Source of the DNA: Phycisphaerae bacterium
GTDB lineage: Bacteria; Chloroflexota; Anaerolineae; 4572-78; J111
Assembly: GCA_028285035.1 (NCBI GenBank)
Contig: JANQQF010000039.1
Location: 186,001 to 250,000, forward strand
Length of the DNA stretch: 64,000 bases
Reading direction: 5' to 3'
Shown piece by piece: positions 7,159 through 15,860 of the stretch. The notes under the pieces were generated by a model. It saw only the letters and a program-made list of their open reading frames with translations. It did not search any database and had not been told where the DNA came from. Every line of letters begins with the position of its first letter. Within the stretch, counting starts at the first letter, position 1. The translations under genes and the position numbers were made by a program.

Positions 7159-10100
7159 ATGATCATCCGACACCGATTTCATTCACGCAATCTATTCATT
7201 TTCGTATTCACTATTGCCCTCTTTTGGAGTTTCTGGCACGTTCAACCGGCCCACGCCCAAAGCCCTGGCGGTGTTCCCGCGAATAATCTGGAGTTGTGGC
7301 TTAGGGGGGACACTGGCTTGTTTAGTGACTCGGGCTGTACCACTCCGACCACGAACAGCGGCAGCGTGGCCTGTTGGGCTGACCAGTCAGGGAACAACTA
7401 TCACGCCACGCAAAGTATCGCAGGTTGGCTCCCGACCTATCATCTCGGGGAAAGCAATGGGTACCCTATTGTCCGCTTTGATGCGACAGATGATCGGTTG
7501 TTTATCAACAATACTTTGTCATTAAACGCCCCCTACACCGTCTTTATCGTCTACGACTCAAACAGCACCACCCTAACCGGATTTAGAGGAGCAATCCAGC
7601 GTCAGGGTGGCGGTGACTGGTGGGTTGGCATGTATCAGAATCGTATTGCTCATCAAGCTGATGGTTGGGTATCCGTCGATCCACCGGTGAATTTAGGGCA
7701 GTTCTATGTAACCGCAGCTCAAAATACCAGCATAACCTCAACATTGTGGGTTGACGGCTTAGTCAAGAGTAGTGGGTCAAATGGATCACCTGGCACCTTA
7801 TTATTGGGGGCTAAGGGCGTGTCACGCCAACTTGACGGTGACATCGCCGAAGTGATTGTCTACAGCCGCTACCTTTCGGCCAGCGAATTAGCTCGGGTTA
7901 ACTCCTATTTGGCCTTAAAATATGGCACGACCTTGCGCGACCCCCAGCCTGTGTCTTATCAAGATTCAGCCGGGAATGTGATCTGGAATGCGACCACCCA
8001 CAGCACCCACCATAACAACGTGGCTGGCATTGGACGTGATACTAGCCAAGGTTTCAATCAAATGGTCTCACGCAGTACCAACTTAGACCAACGGATGACC
8101 ATCACTGGAACATCCGCTACAATTAGTAACGGTGAATTTTTGGTATGGGGTCATAATAATGAAGCGTTTAACGGCACCGGAAATGTTCCGGCTGGCTCGC
8201 CATCGCCCTATCGCTTCATGCGAAGCTGGCGGGTGCAGGAAACGGGGGATGTGGGCAATGTCACTGTGAGCTTTGATTTGAGCGGTCTTGATCTTGATTT
8301 TAGCAATGCTGCCAATTTTGGGCTGTTGATTGACGATAACGGCAACTTCGATAATGCCACGATCAACACCAATGCCACCCTCAACGGGTCCCGTTTGACC
8401 TTTACAGGCGTTAATTTTAGTGCTGGCTCTTATTTCACGGTGGCCGCGCCTTATACCATCAATACCCCAGGTCTGGCTGGTAATCTGGCCTTATGGCTTA
8501 AAGGCGATGCCGGTACATTTAGCGATTCTGGGTGTACGACACCAGCCCCGGCTGGGGGAGTGGTACGCTGCTGGGCCGATCAATCGGGCAATAATTACCA
8601 TGCGACGACGGGCTACATCGGACGTTGGCCAACCTATCAGCCCAATGCCAGCAACGGAAATAGTGCGGTTCGATTTGATAATGCCGATGACGGGCTGTTT
8701 GTGAATAATGGCTTGTCGCTGGCCGCACCTTATACAACATTTAGCGTCTTTAACACCGCCTTCCCTAATCAATCTGGCTGGGGCATTCAAGGGGTTGATA
8801 ATAACTGGTTTGTGGGCATGGAATATACAGCCGGGGCCTTTAGACTGTCCCACCGAGCTGGCACCGGTTATGTTGGGGCTGGCCCGGCCCCAGTTGCCAA
8901 TCAGCTTTATATCACCGCCGTCCAAAATAACGGAACAGCCGCAACGTTCTGGATTGATGATCAAGCGATCGCCTCGAGCAGCAATGTCACGCCTCCCGGT
9001 CGATTGGGGATAGGGAACGCCGGGGTTGCCTGGCGCCCGCTAGGGGGTGATGTTGTTGAAACATTGGTTTATAACGCCCCCTTGGACCCAAGGACCCAAC
9101 AGCGGATCGAGTCCTATCTGGCCCTAAAATATGGGTTGCGGCTGGCTGGCGACTATATCGCTGATGAGATGACGGTCTGGGATGCGACCGCAAACAGTGC
9201 CTACCATAACAATGTGGCTGGGCTAGGGAGAGTCGACTCGATGGGCTTAACTCAACTCAGCTCACATAGTACCCTGGCCGGAAATCGAGTGACCATGACC
9301 GGCTCGGCGGCAACTGTGGCTAGTGGTGAATTTTTGGTATGGGGTCATAATAACGGGGCGTTAATCGCCAGTGCCGATGTGCCTGGGGGTTCACCCTCAC
9401 CCACTCGCCTCAACCGTATCTGGAAGGTGCAAAAAACTGGCGATGTCGGCGATGTTACGGTGAGCATCGACCTGAACGGTATTCCGGTCAATATTGTCGA
9501 CCCGGCCCACTTTGCCTTGTTGGTCGATGACAACGGCAACTTCAGTAATGCCACCGTCTTCACCGGCACGGCAGTGAACGGCTCGGTTGTGACCTTTAGC
9601 GGGGTCAACTTTAACAGTGGCACTTACTTTAGTGTGGCAGCCCCCTATCCTATCGATGTAGCGATAACAAAAAGCATCAATGCCCAAAATATTTATCGCG
9701 GACATACAGTTACCTATACCATCAACATTGACAATCTTAGCCCTTATCCTGCCACAAATTTAATTGTTACCGACACAATGCCCTCGGCCTTTGTGAGTAC
9801 CGGAGCCAGCAGCCCCGATTCAACCTTGGTACAGCGATCTGGCTACCCTATCTACAGTTGGCAAATTGACCCGATCGCGTCCGGTGATCGCATCACCATT
9901 ATCGTAACCGGGACGGTGGAGGGGAATCTTTCTCTGGGGACGACGTTGGTTAACACCGTTACCGTAGCCTCCACCAGCCAAAACGACACCAATCTAGCCA
10001 ACAATCAGGCCAAAGCTCAGGGCACAATCATTGCCCGGCCTGGCGGGGTCGATACCAATCTAGCCTTTTGGTTACGAGGGGATCAGAATGTGTTTAGTGA

Positions 10101-13100
10101 CGTAGCGTGTACAACGTCCGCCACCCCAAACTCGCTCATTGGCTGTTGGCAGGATACTGTTAGTGGTGTTCAGTATTTTAATGGTACTTCAACAAGTCCT
10201 CATTATAGAACTAATGTGGTTAATGGTTATCCCGCCGCTAACTTTGACCATTATACGGATAGTCTACCCCACGTGAATACATTTGATATCAACAACAGCA
10301 CCAAATATACCGTCCTCACCGTCTTTAACGCGACGAGCACAAGCGGAGAAGGGCCAGTCCTACAAGGGGCGGATTATGTGTGGCGCCTGGGGACGGTCAA
10401 TGGACATATTGGGCACGTGGCTGGCGGTGGCTGGGTTTCGTTAAACGCCGCCCCCGTCACCCCAGGTCAATATTATGTGGCGACGGCCCAGAGCGATCTG
10501 TCCACCTCGTCATTTTGGGTGGATGGCACAAACCGTACCCAAAACGGTGCTTTTGTCGGCACGCCGGGCCGAATGCTATTTGGGTACCTTCGCTCAACTC
10601 GCACAGTTGAGGCCTCACTCATCGGCAACTTGGCTGAAGTTATTATCTACAAACGTGACCTTAGCCCAACCGACCGACACAAAATTGAATCCTATCTGGC
10701 CCTGAAATATGGCATAACCCTGGGCAATGGTAGTCCGCTAAACTACAATGCCTCCGACAATACCGTCATTTGGAACGGTGCAGCCAACGCCGCCTACCAT
10801 CACAATGTAGCCGGAATTGGGCTGGACGCAGGCTCCTTATTAAATCAACTAACCTCCCAAAGCAGTAACCCCGGTAGCCGAGTGAGCATCACTGGTGAAG
10901 CGGCCACCATACAAGCCAGTGAATTTTTGCTGTGGGGTCACAACAACGCTTCATTGACCGCCTCAACCGATGTCCCCAGCGGTTCGCCCTCAGTCCAACG
11001 CCTCAACCGCATCTGGAAAATGCAAGAGACGGGCGATGTGGGCAATGTAACGATTAGCTTCGATCTGAGTAGTCTGGGCGTGCCGATTGATTTTGTCGAT
11101 ACAGCCGGGTTTGGCCTATTGCTCGATGACAACGGCAGCTTCAGCAATGCGACGGTCGTTACCGGGGCAACCGTAAATGGTTCGGTCGTCACGTTCAGCG
11201 GGGTCAACACCAACAACGGTCCCTACTTCTCACTGGCTGTTCCGTATCAACCTGATCTTGTGGTTACCAAAAACGTCACCCCCAGTCTGGCCTTGGCGGG
11301 TGATACCATCACCTACACCTTGACCTTTAGCAACAACGGGGCAGGCAGTGCAAACAACGTCGTCCTGACCGATACCATCCCCGCCGGGATCATCAACACC
11401 AGCGTTGTCAGCCAAAGTGATGTGACCCTCACCCAAGAAGCAGGCAGTCGCTACGTCTGGCAGGCGGGCACGCTCGCCTCTGGACAGGGCGGGATGATCA
11501 CCATCACCGGGCAGGTTGCGGCTAGCGCCGTGAGACAAACGGTTATCAACACAGCGACAATTGCCACCACCTCTGGCGAAAGCTTGACGAGCAACAACAC
11601 GGCCTCGGCCAGCGTGGCGGTTCAAGGGCCAAATATGATGGTGCTGGGCCAAGGGCAGATCATTACCAACGGTGATACCAGCCCGGCGACACTTGATGAC
11701 ACCGACTTTGGCGGGCAAGAAGTGTTGGGTAGCACGCCGGCAGTCCACACCTTTACCATCAGCAACAGCGGTCAAATTGATCTGACTCTGAGCGGCACCC
11801 CACGGGTTGCCCTGATTGGGCCGGATGCAAGCCATTTCTCGGTTACAACCCTGCCCAGCAGCCCAATTCCGGTAAACAATACGACAACCTTTGCGGTCAC
11901 CTTTAATCCGCAGACAACTGGAACGCTCGATGCGACAGTTATCATCTCGGATACCAATGATCCGCTCAAAAACCCTTACAGCTTTGCCATTCGCGGCACG
12001 GGGCTGGCCCCAGATTTGGCTTTGACCAAAGCGGTTAGCCCGACTAGTGCTCAGCCCGGTCAGGTCGTGACCTATACCCTCGCCATTAGCAACAACGGCA
12101 CCTATCTGGCCCAGGGCGTGGTCATCACCGATCAACTGCCAATCAGCCTGACCAACGTCAGTGTCAGCAGCAACAAACTGATTACGCCGACTGGTAGCAA
12201 TCGCTATGTATGGCAAGTCGCAGATTTGGCCGTGGCTGAACAGGGCTTGATTACAATCACAGGCCAACTCAGCCAGCCCCTAGCCGCAGGGAGTTTCACC
12301 AATGTCGCTACGATAGATAGCCAAACCTTTGACTCTGCCCAAGGCAATAACAGCGACAGCGTGAGTTTGACCGTGGTTAATGTCGCGCCCGTTCTATCGG
12401 CGATCTCACCAAAAAGCGTTATCGAAACCCAGACCTTGGCCTTTAGTGTGACAGGTACAGATAACAATGGTGATAGCCTGACCTACGGTTTGAGCAACGC
12501 ACCGAGTGGCGCAACGATCGACTCTAGCGGCGGCTTTAGCTGGACCCCAACCGAAGCGCAAGGCCTTGGTGTTTACACCTTCACCGTCGTCATCAGTGAC
12601 ACGGGTACACCTACCCTGACAGCCAGCCAGCAAGTTGTTGTCACCGTAATGGAGCAGAATAACGCGCCTGTTTTAGTGACGATTGCTAATCAGACAATCC
12701 AAGAAACCAACACCCTGAATTTCACGGCCTCAGCCATTGACAGCGACATTCCCGCCAACACGCCCTTTAGCTACAGCCTGAGTGGCGCACCAAGTGGGGC
12801 CAGTATCACCAGCGGCGGTCTCTTTAGCTGGACCCCAACGGAGGCTCAAGGACCAGGGGTTTACACCTTCACCGTTCAGGTCAGTGATACAGGCACACCA
12901 GTTTTGACCGACAGCCAGCAGGTTGTGGTCACGGTGGCGGAATTGAACACCGCGCCTGTTTTGGCCACCATCACCAAGCAAAGCGTTGATGAAACCACAT
13001 TGCTATCCTTCACCGCCTCGGCCACTGACAGCGATCTTCCGGCCCAAACCTTGAGTTACAGCGTGAGCGGTGCGCCGACTGGGGCCAATATCACCACGGG

Positions 13101-15276
13101 TGGCCTTTTCACCTGGACGCCAACCGAGGCCCAAGGCCCCGGCATCTACACCTTCACTGTTCAGGTCAGCGACAATGGTTCACCCGTTTTGACAGACAGC
13201 CAACAAGTCGTTGTCACCGTTAATGACACCAACGTAGCTCCCGTGCTGGCCTTCATCAGCAACAAAATCATCACCGAGACCAACACTCTTACTTTCACTG
13301 CCTCGGCCACGGACAGCGATATTCCGGCCCAAACTTTGAGCTACAGCCTGAATGGCGCACCCAATGGAGCCAATATCACCACGGGCGGGTTCTTTAGTTG
13401 GACACCGACTGAAGCGCAAGGCCCCGGTGTGTACACTCTCACCGTGATTGCCAATGACAACGGCACACCTGTCCTCACCGACAGCCAGCAGATTGTCGTG
13501 ACCGTCATTGACACCAACGTGGCTCCGGTGCTGGCGACAATCAGTAACCAAGCCATTGATGAAACCCAGCCGTTTACCTTTACCGCCTCGGCCATGGACG
13601 CTGACATCCCAGTGCAAACCTTGACCTACAGCTTGAACGGCGCACCGAGCGGGGCCAGCATCAATAACAGCGATGGCCTCTTCAGTTGGACGCCGACCGA
13701 GGCTCAAGGCCCAGGCATTTACACCTTCACCGTGATTGCTAGTGACAGCGGCACATCTGTCCTCACCGACAGCCAGCAGGTTGTTGTGACGGTCAATGAG
13801 CTTAATAAAGCGCCGGTTTTGGGCACCCTGATGGATCAAAACATTATGGAGACGTTCCCGCTCGCCTTCATCCTGACCGCTACGGATAACGATCTTCCGG
13901 TGAATGGCTTGACTTACAGTGTCACAGGTCTGCCGACTGGCGCTACGCTGGACAGCAACAGTGGGCTGTTTAGCTGGACGCCGAGTAAGGCCCAAGGGCC
14001 GGGAGTCTACACCCTAACCTTCACCGTCAGCGACGACGGCACGCCCGTTTTAACCGATAGCCAAACGATTATCATCACCGTGGCCGACACGCCGCCCGAT
14101 CTGGTCATTACCAAAACCGTCACCGCAGCCAATACCTCAGTGACGCCGGGCGATGTGGTCACCTACACCGTCGTTCTCGCCAACCGTGGTGGCGCAACCA
14201 CAGACATTGCCATCAGTGATGTCTTGCCTATGGGAGTCAGTGGGACAAATCTCAATCAGGTGGTCAACATTGGGGCGGAAAGCAGCTTGACCTTCACCTT
14301 GATTACGACCGCTACCGCCGACGCGGGCTACGGTGTGACCGTCACCAACACGGCCAGCTTTAGCCACACCTCAGGCAGCAGCAGTGATACAGCCAGCTTC
14401 AACATCATCGCGGACACCACACCGCCCGATGTCAGTGCAATCACCCTAATTACACCGACGAATGGCGTAGCTCTAACCACACGACGCCCTAGCTTTGCTT
14501 GGTCCCAAGCTAGTGATAGCCAAAGCGGAGTGGCTAGTTACACCCTAACGATAAAGGGGAGCGGCACCAGCCAAACCTTCACCAGTACGATTAATAGCCT
14601 GACTCTGCCAACCGATTTAGCCCTCGGTGACTACACCTGGAGCATCCAGGCCCACGACGCCGATGGCAATGTCAGTGCAGCGGTGACCCCAGAAGCCAGT
14701 TTCACCATTGAGCGGGCGATTACCAATGTTTATCTCCCGTTTGTCGTCAATAATTTCATCGTAGCCCCCGATCTCGTTGTCGATAATTTGGACGCTAGTG
14801 GTGGCACCATGAGCATCACCCTGCGGAATGCGGGCAATCAGACAGTCACAGATGCCTTCTGGGTAGATCTATATGTAAACCCCAGTGCCGTGCCTAGCCT
14901 CAATCAACCGTGGGACACGATTGCTCCCGCTGGAGCGGTGTGGGGTGTTTCAAAATCGCTTGCCCCAGGCGAGACGTTGACATTGACCATGGGTGATGCC
15001 TACTACCTACCTAGTATCAGCAGCAGCACCTTCCCTGCGGGCGGTCAGGTCTATGTCTATGTGGACTCGATCAATCACAGCACAACCTTTGGCAACGTTT
15101 TTGAACAAAATGAGAGCAATAACGTGGCAGGGCCAGTGATTTCCACGGCCAGCGTGACAGGGCCTACCTCACGGGCTGAGGCTGTTGAACTTGAGGGGTT
15201 GCCCTATCGAGAGATGCATCCACCAGTGATTGAGCAACCCCATCAATTCTTCTTACCTGTGATGGTGAAGGAGTAA
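7159..15276 (+). CDS. Giant secreted multidomain protein: LamG-like, DUF11, Ig-like repeats, CARDB
   Basis: The 2705-residue protein has a signal peptide (about 1-34, cut after AHA). Three LamG-like modules start near 43, 438 and 964 (LELWLRGDTGLFSD, LALWLKGDAGTFSD, LAFWLRGDQNVFSD), each followed by an associated domain containing HNNVAGIGRD or a close variant. DUF11 domains lie near 831-955, 1363-1490, 1618-1738 and 2311-2415, and a choice-of-anchor-D domain near 1491-1617. Six Ig-like repeats (about 1742-2310) carry FSWTPTEAQGPGVYTFTV. An Ig-like domain, NVYLPFVVNN, a CARDB domain (about 2535-2665) and a final FFLPVMVKE follow. It is probably a cell-surface or matrix adhesin binding glycans. 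GAGGAG precedes the ATG. No sortase motif is seen. Expression is likely from tandem-TGTCC promoter copy 2. Confidence 0.9.
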   Translation: MIIRHRFHSRNLFIFVFTIALFWSFWHVQPAHAQSPGGVPANNLELWLRGDTGLFSDSGCTTPTTNSGSVACWADQSGNNYHATQSIAGWLPTYHLGESNGYPIVRFDATDDRLFINNTLSLNAPYTVFIVYDSNSTTLTGFRGAIQRQGGGDWWVGMYQNRIAHQADGWVSVDPPVNLGQFYVTAAQNTSITSTLWVDGLVKSSGSNGSPGTLLLGAKGVSRQLDGDIAEVIVYSRYLSASELARVNSYLALKYGTTLRDPQPVSYQDSAGNVIWNATTHSTHHNNVAGIGRDTSQGFNQMVSRSTNLDQRMTITGTSATISNGEFLVWGHNNEAFNGTGNVPAGSPSPYRFMRSWRVQETGDVGNVTVSFDLSGLDLDFSNAANFGLLIDDNGNFDNATINTNATLNGSRLTFTGVNFSAGSYFTVAAPYTINTPGLAGNLALWLKGDAGTFSDSGCTTPAPAGGVVRCWADQSGNNYHATTGYIGRWPTYQPNASNGNSAVRFDNADDGLFVNNGLSLAAPYTTFSVFNTAFPNQSGWGIQGVDNNWFVGMEYTAGAFRLSHRAGTGYVGAGPAPVANQLYITAVQNNGTAATFWIDDQAIASSSNVTPPGRLGIGNAGVAWRPLGGDVVETLVYNAPLDPRTQQRIESYLALKYGLRLAGDYIADEMTVWDATANSAYHNNVAGLGRVDSMGLTQLSSHSTLAGNRVTMTGSAATVASGEFLVWGHNNGALIASADVPGGSPSPTRLNRIWKVQKTGDVGDVTVSIDLNGIPVNIVDPAHFALLVDDNGNFSNATVFTGTAVNGSVVTFSGVNFNSGTYFSVAAPYPIDVAITKSINAQNIYRGHTVTYTINIDNLSPYPATNLIVTDTMPSAFVSTGASSPDSTLVQRSGYPIYSWQIDPIASGDRITIIVTGTVEGNLSLGTTLVNTVTVASTSQNDTNLANNQAKAQGTIIARPGGVDTNLAFWLRGDQNVFSDVACTTSATPNSLIGCWQDTVSGVQYFNGTSTSPHYRTNVVNGYPAANFDHYTDSLPHVNTFDINNSTKYTVLTVFNATSTSGEGPVLQGADYVWRLGTVNGHIGHVAGGGWVSLNAAPVTPGQYYVATAQSDLSTSSFWVDGTNRTQNGAFVGTPGRMLFGYLRSTRTVEASLIGNLAEVIIYKRDLSPTDRHKIESYLALKYGITLGNGSPLNYNASDNTVIWNGAANAAYHHNVAGIGLDAGSLLNQLTSQSSNPGSRVSITGEAATIQASEFLLWGHNNASLTASTDVPSGSPSVQRLNRIWKMQETGDVGNVTISFDLSSLGVPIDFVDTAGFGLLLDDNGSFSNATVVTGATVNGSVVTFSGVNTNNGPYFSLAVPYQPDLVVTKNVTPSLALAGDTITYTLTFSNNGAGSANNVVLTDTIPAGIINTSVVSQSDVTLTQEAGSRYVWQAGTLASGQGGMITITGQVAASAVRQTVINTATIATTSGESLTSNNTASASVAVQGPNMMVLGQGQIITNGDTSPATLDDTDFGGQEVLGSTPAVHTFTISNSGQIDLTLSGTPRVALIGPDASHFSVTTLPSSPIPVNNTTTFAVTFNPQTTGTLDATVIISDTNDPLKNPYSFAIRGTGLAPDLALTKAVSPTSAQPGQVVTYTLAISNNGTYLAQGVVITDQLPISLTNVSVSSNKLITPTGSNRYVWQVADLAVAEQGLITITGQLSQPLAAGSFTNVATIDSQTFDSAQGNNSDSVSLTVVNVAPVLSAISPKSVIETQTLAFSVTGTDNNGDSLTYGLSNAPSGATIDSSGGFSWTPTEAQGLGVYTFTVVISDTGTPTLTASQQVVVTVMEQNNAPVLVTIANQTIQETNTLNFTASAIDSDIPANTPFSYSLSGAPSGASITSGGLFSWTPTEAQGPGVYTFTVQVSDTGTPVLTDSQQVVVTVAELNTAPVLATITKQSVDETTLLSFTASATDSDLPAQTLSYSVSGAPTGANITTGGLFTWTPTEAQGPGIYTFTVQVSDNGSPVLTDSQQVVVTVNDTNVAPVLAFISNKIITETNTLTFTASATDSDIPAQTLSYSLNGAPNGANITTGGFFSWTPTEAQGPGVYTLTVIANDNGTPVLTDSQQIVVTVIDTNVAPVLATISNQAIDETQPFTFTASAMDADIPVQTLTYSLNGAPSGASINNSDGLFSWTPTEAQGPGIYTFTVIASDSGTSVLTDSQQVVVTVNELNKAPVLGTLMDQNIMETFPLAFILTATDNDLPVNGLTYSVTGLPTGATLDSNSGLFSWTPSKAQGPGVYTLTFTVSDDGTPVLTDSQTIIITVADTPPDLVITKTVTAANTSVTPGDVVTYTVVLANRGGATTDIAISDVLPMGVSGTNLNQVVNIGAESSLTFTLITTATADAGYGVTVTNTASFSHTSGSSSDTASFNIIADTTPPDVSAITLITPTNGVALTTRRPSFAWSQASDSQSGVASYTLTIKGSGTSQTFTSTINSLTLPTDLALGDYTWSIQAHDADGNVSAAVTPEASFTIERAITNVYLPFVVNNFIVAPDLVVDNLDASGGTMSITLRNAGNQTVTDAFWVDLYVNPSAVPSLNQPWDTIAPAGAVWGVSKSLAPGETLTLTMGDAYYLPSISSSTFPAGGQVYVYVDSINHSTTFGNVFEQNESNNVAGPVISTASVTGPTSRAEAVELEGLPYREMHPPVIEQPHQFFLPVMVKE

Positions 15277-15317
15277 AGGAAACGAAATACAACCCTCGCC
15301 CCTGGGAATTTTCATTT

Positions 15318-15350
15318 GCGAACGTAGGGTGACTAACGCCTTACGTTCGC
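15318..15350 (+). repeat. Duplicated hairpin element, copy B
   Basis: GCGAACGTAGGGTG (15318-15331), loop ACTAA, then CGCCTTACGTTCGC (15337-15350): a fully paired stem with two G-U pairs. Compared with copy A at 6987, a T-A pair has become G-C, a compensatory change. It starts 42 bp after the LamG gene stop, so it could protect or end that transcript. Confidence 0.6.
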
Positions 15351-15373
15351 GCTTAAATATACCCTAGGACCAA

Positions 15374-15431
15374 TGTCCTAAACTTGTCCTAAATTGTTCT
15401 CTGGATATTGGACACACTATTTCACTAGAAT
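15374..15431 (+). promoter_or_regulatory. Tandem-TGTCC promoter, copy 3
   Basis: TGTCCTAA at 15374, a second TGTCCTAA at 15385 and -10 TAGAAT at 15426-15431. Spacings are again 11 and 52 bp. The 60 bp upstream, including the hairpin, are also alike between copies 2 and 3, so the whole intergenic block appears duplicated. Confidence 0.7.
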
Positions 15432-15469
15432 GAAGGCGTTCGCTTCGACCGACGATATTTTGGAGAACT

Positions 15470-15766
15470 ATGATGAGTCAAACAAACACCATCCGTACAC
15501 ATTCAACCCGTATAGGCAGAGTCCGAATTTTATTTTTAGAAAAATTTAGCCCCACTGACAGTGTGATGCACATCTTCTGTCATTCCGAATGCCCGACGAT
15601 GTTCGTTGAAATGGTAGGTCACCATTATTCAGCCCTGCCAATCTACCAACAATGTTTTAGTCGCAGAGGCGGAAAGACCATCTCGCAGCCTCCTTTTGTT
15701 TTGGAGATGGATGATGAATCGCTAGCGTCCTGGTTGTTCAGGCAGAATGTAGTTTTTGCAGATTGA
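15470..15766 (+). CDS. Hypothetical protein, 98 aa
   Basis: The frame begins ATGATG after GGAGAACT, a good ribosome site. The product has no signal peptide or membrane segment. Visible features are several Cys and His residues (HIFCHSECP, VGHHYS) and an acidic C-terminus (VLEMDDESLASWLF). I do not recognise the family. It is the first gene after tandem-TGTCC promoter copy 3 and lies 95 bp before the CSLREA beta-helix gene, so the two may be co-transcribed. Confidence 0.5.
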   Translation: MMSQTNTIRTHSTRIGRVRILFLEKFSPTDSVMHIFCHSECPTMFVEMVGHHYSALPIYQQCFSRRGGKTISQPPFVLEMDDESLASWLFRQNVVFAD

Positions 15767-15860
15767 AATCTAAAAACATCCTCACCCCCGGCTCCACATT
15801 GTGGGCCGCCTCCTCGCTTGTAGAGACTAGGGTGAAGGCCACCCCACAGGAGAATCCATT

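Noticed and set aside
11230..12267. 345-codon minus-strand frame
   Set aside because: It lies inside the LamG/DUF11 gene and reflects its repeat-rich codon use; no ribosome site or family match.
13180..13995. 271-codon minus-strand frame
   Set aside because: It is a shadow of the Ig-like repeats; the repeated pattern mirrors the sense-strand repeats.
12380..14085. Regular repeats that might suggest a CRISPR array
   Set aside because: The period is about 285 bp, all units are in frame and code for Ig-like domains.
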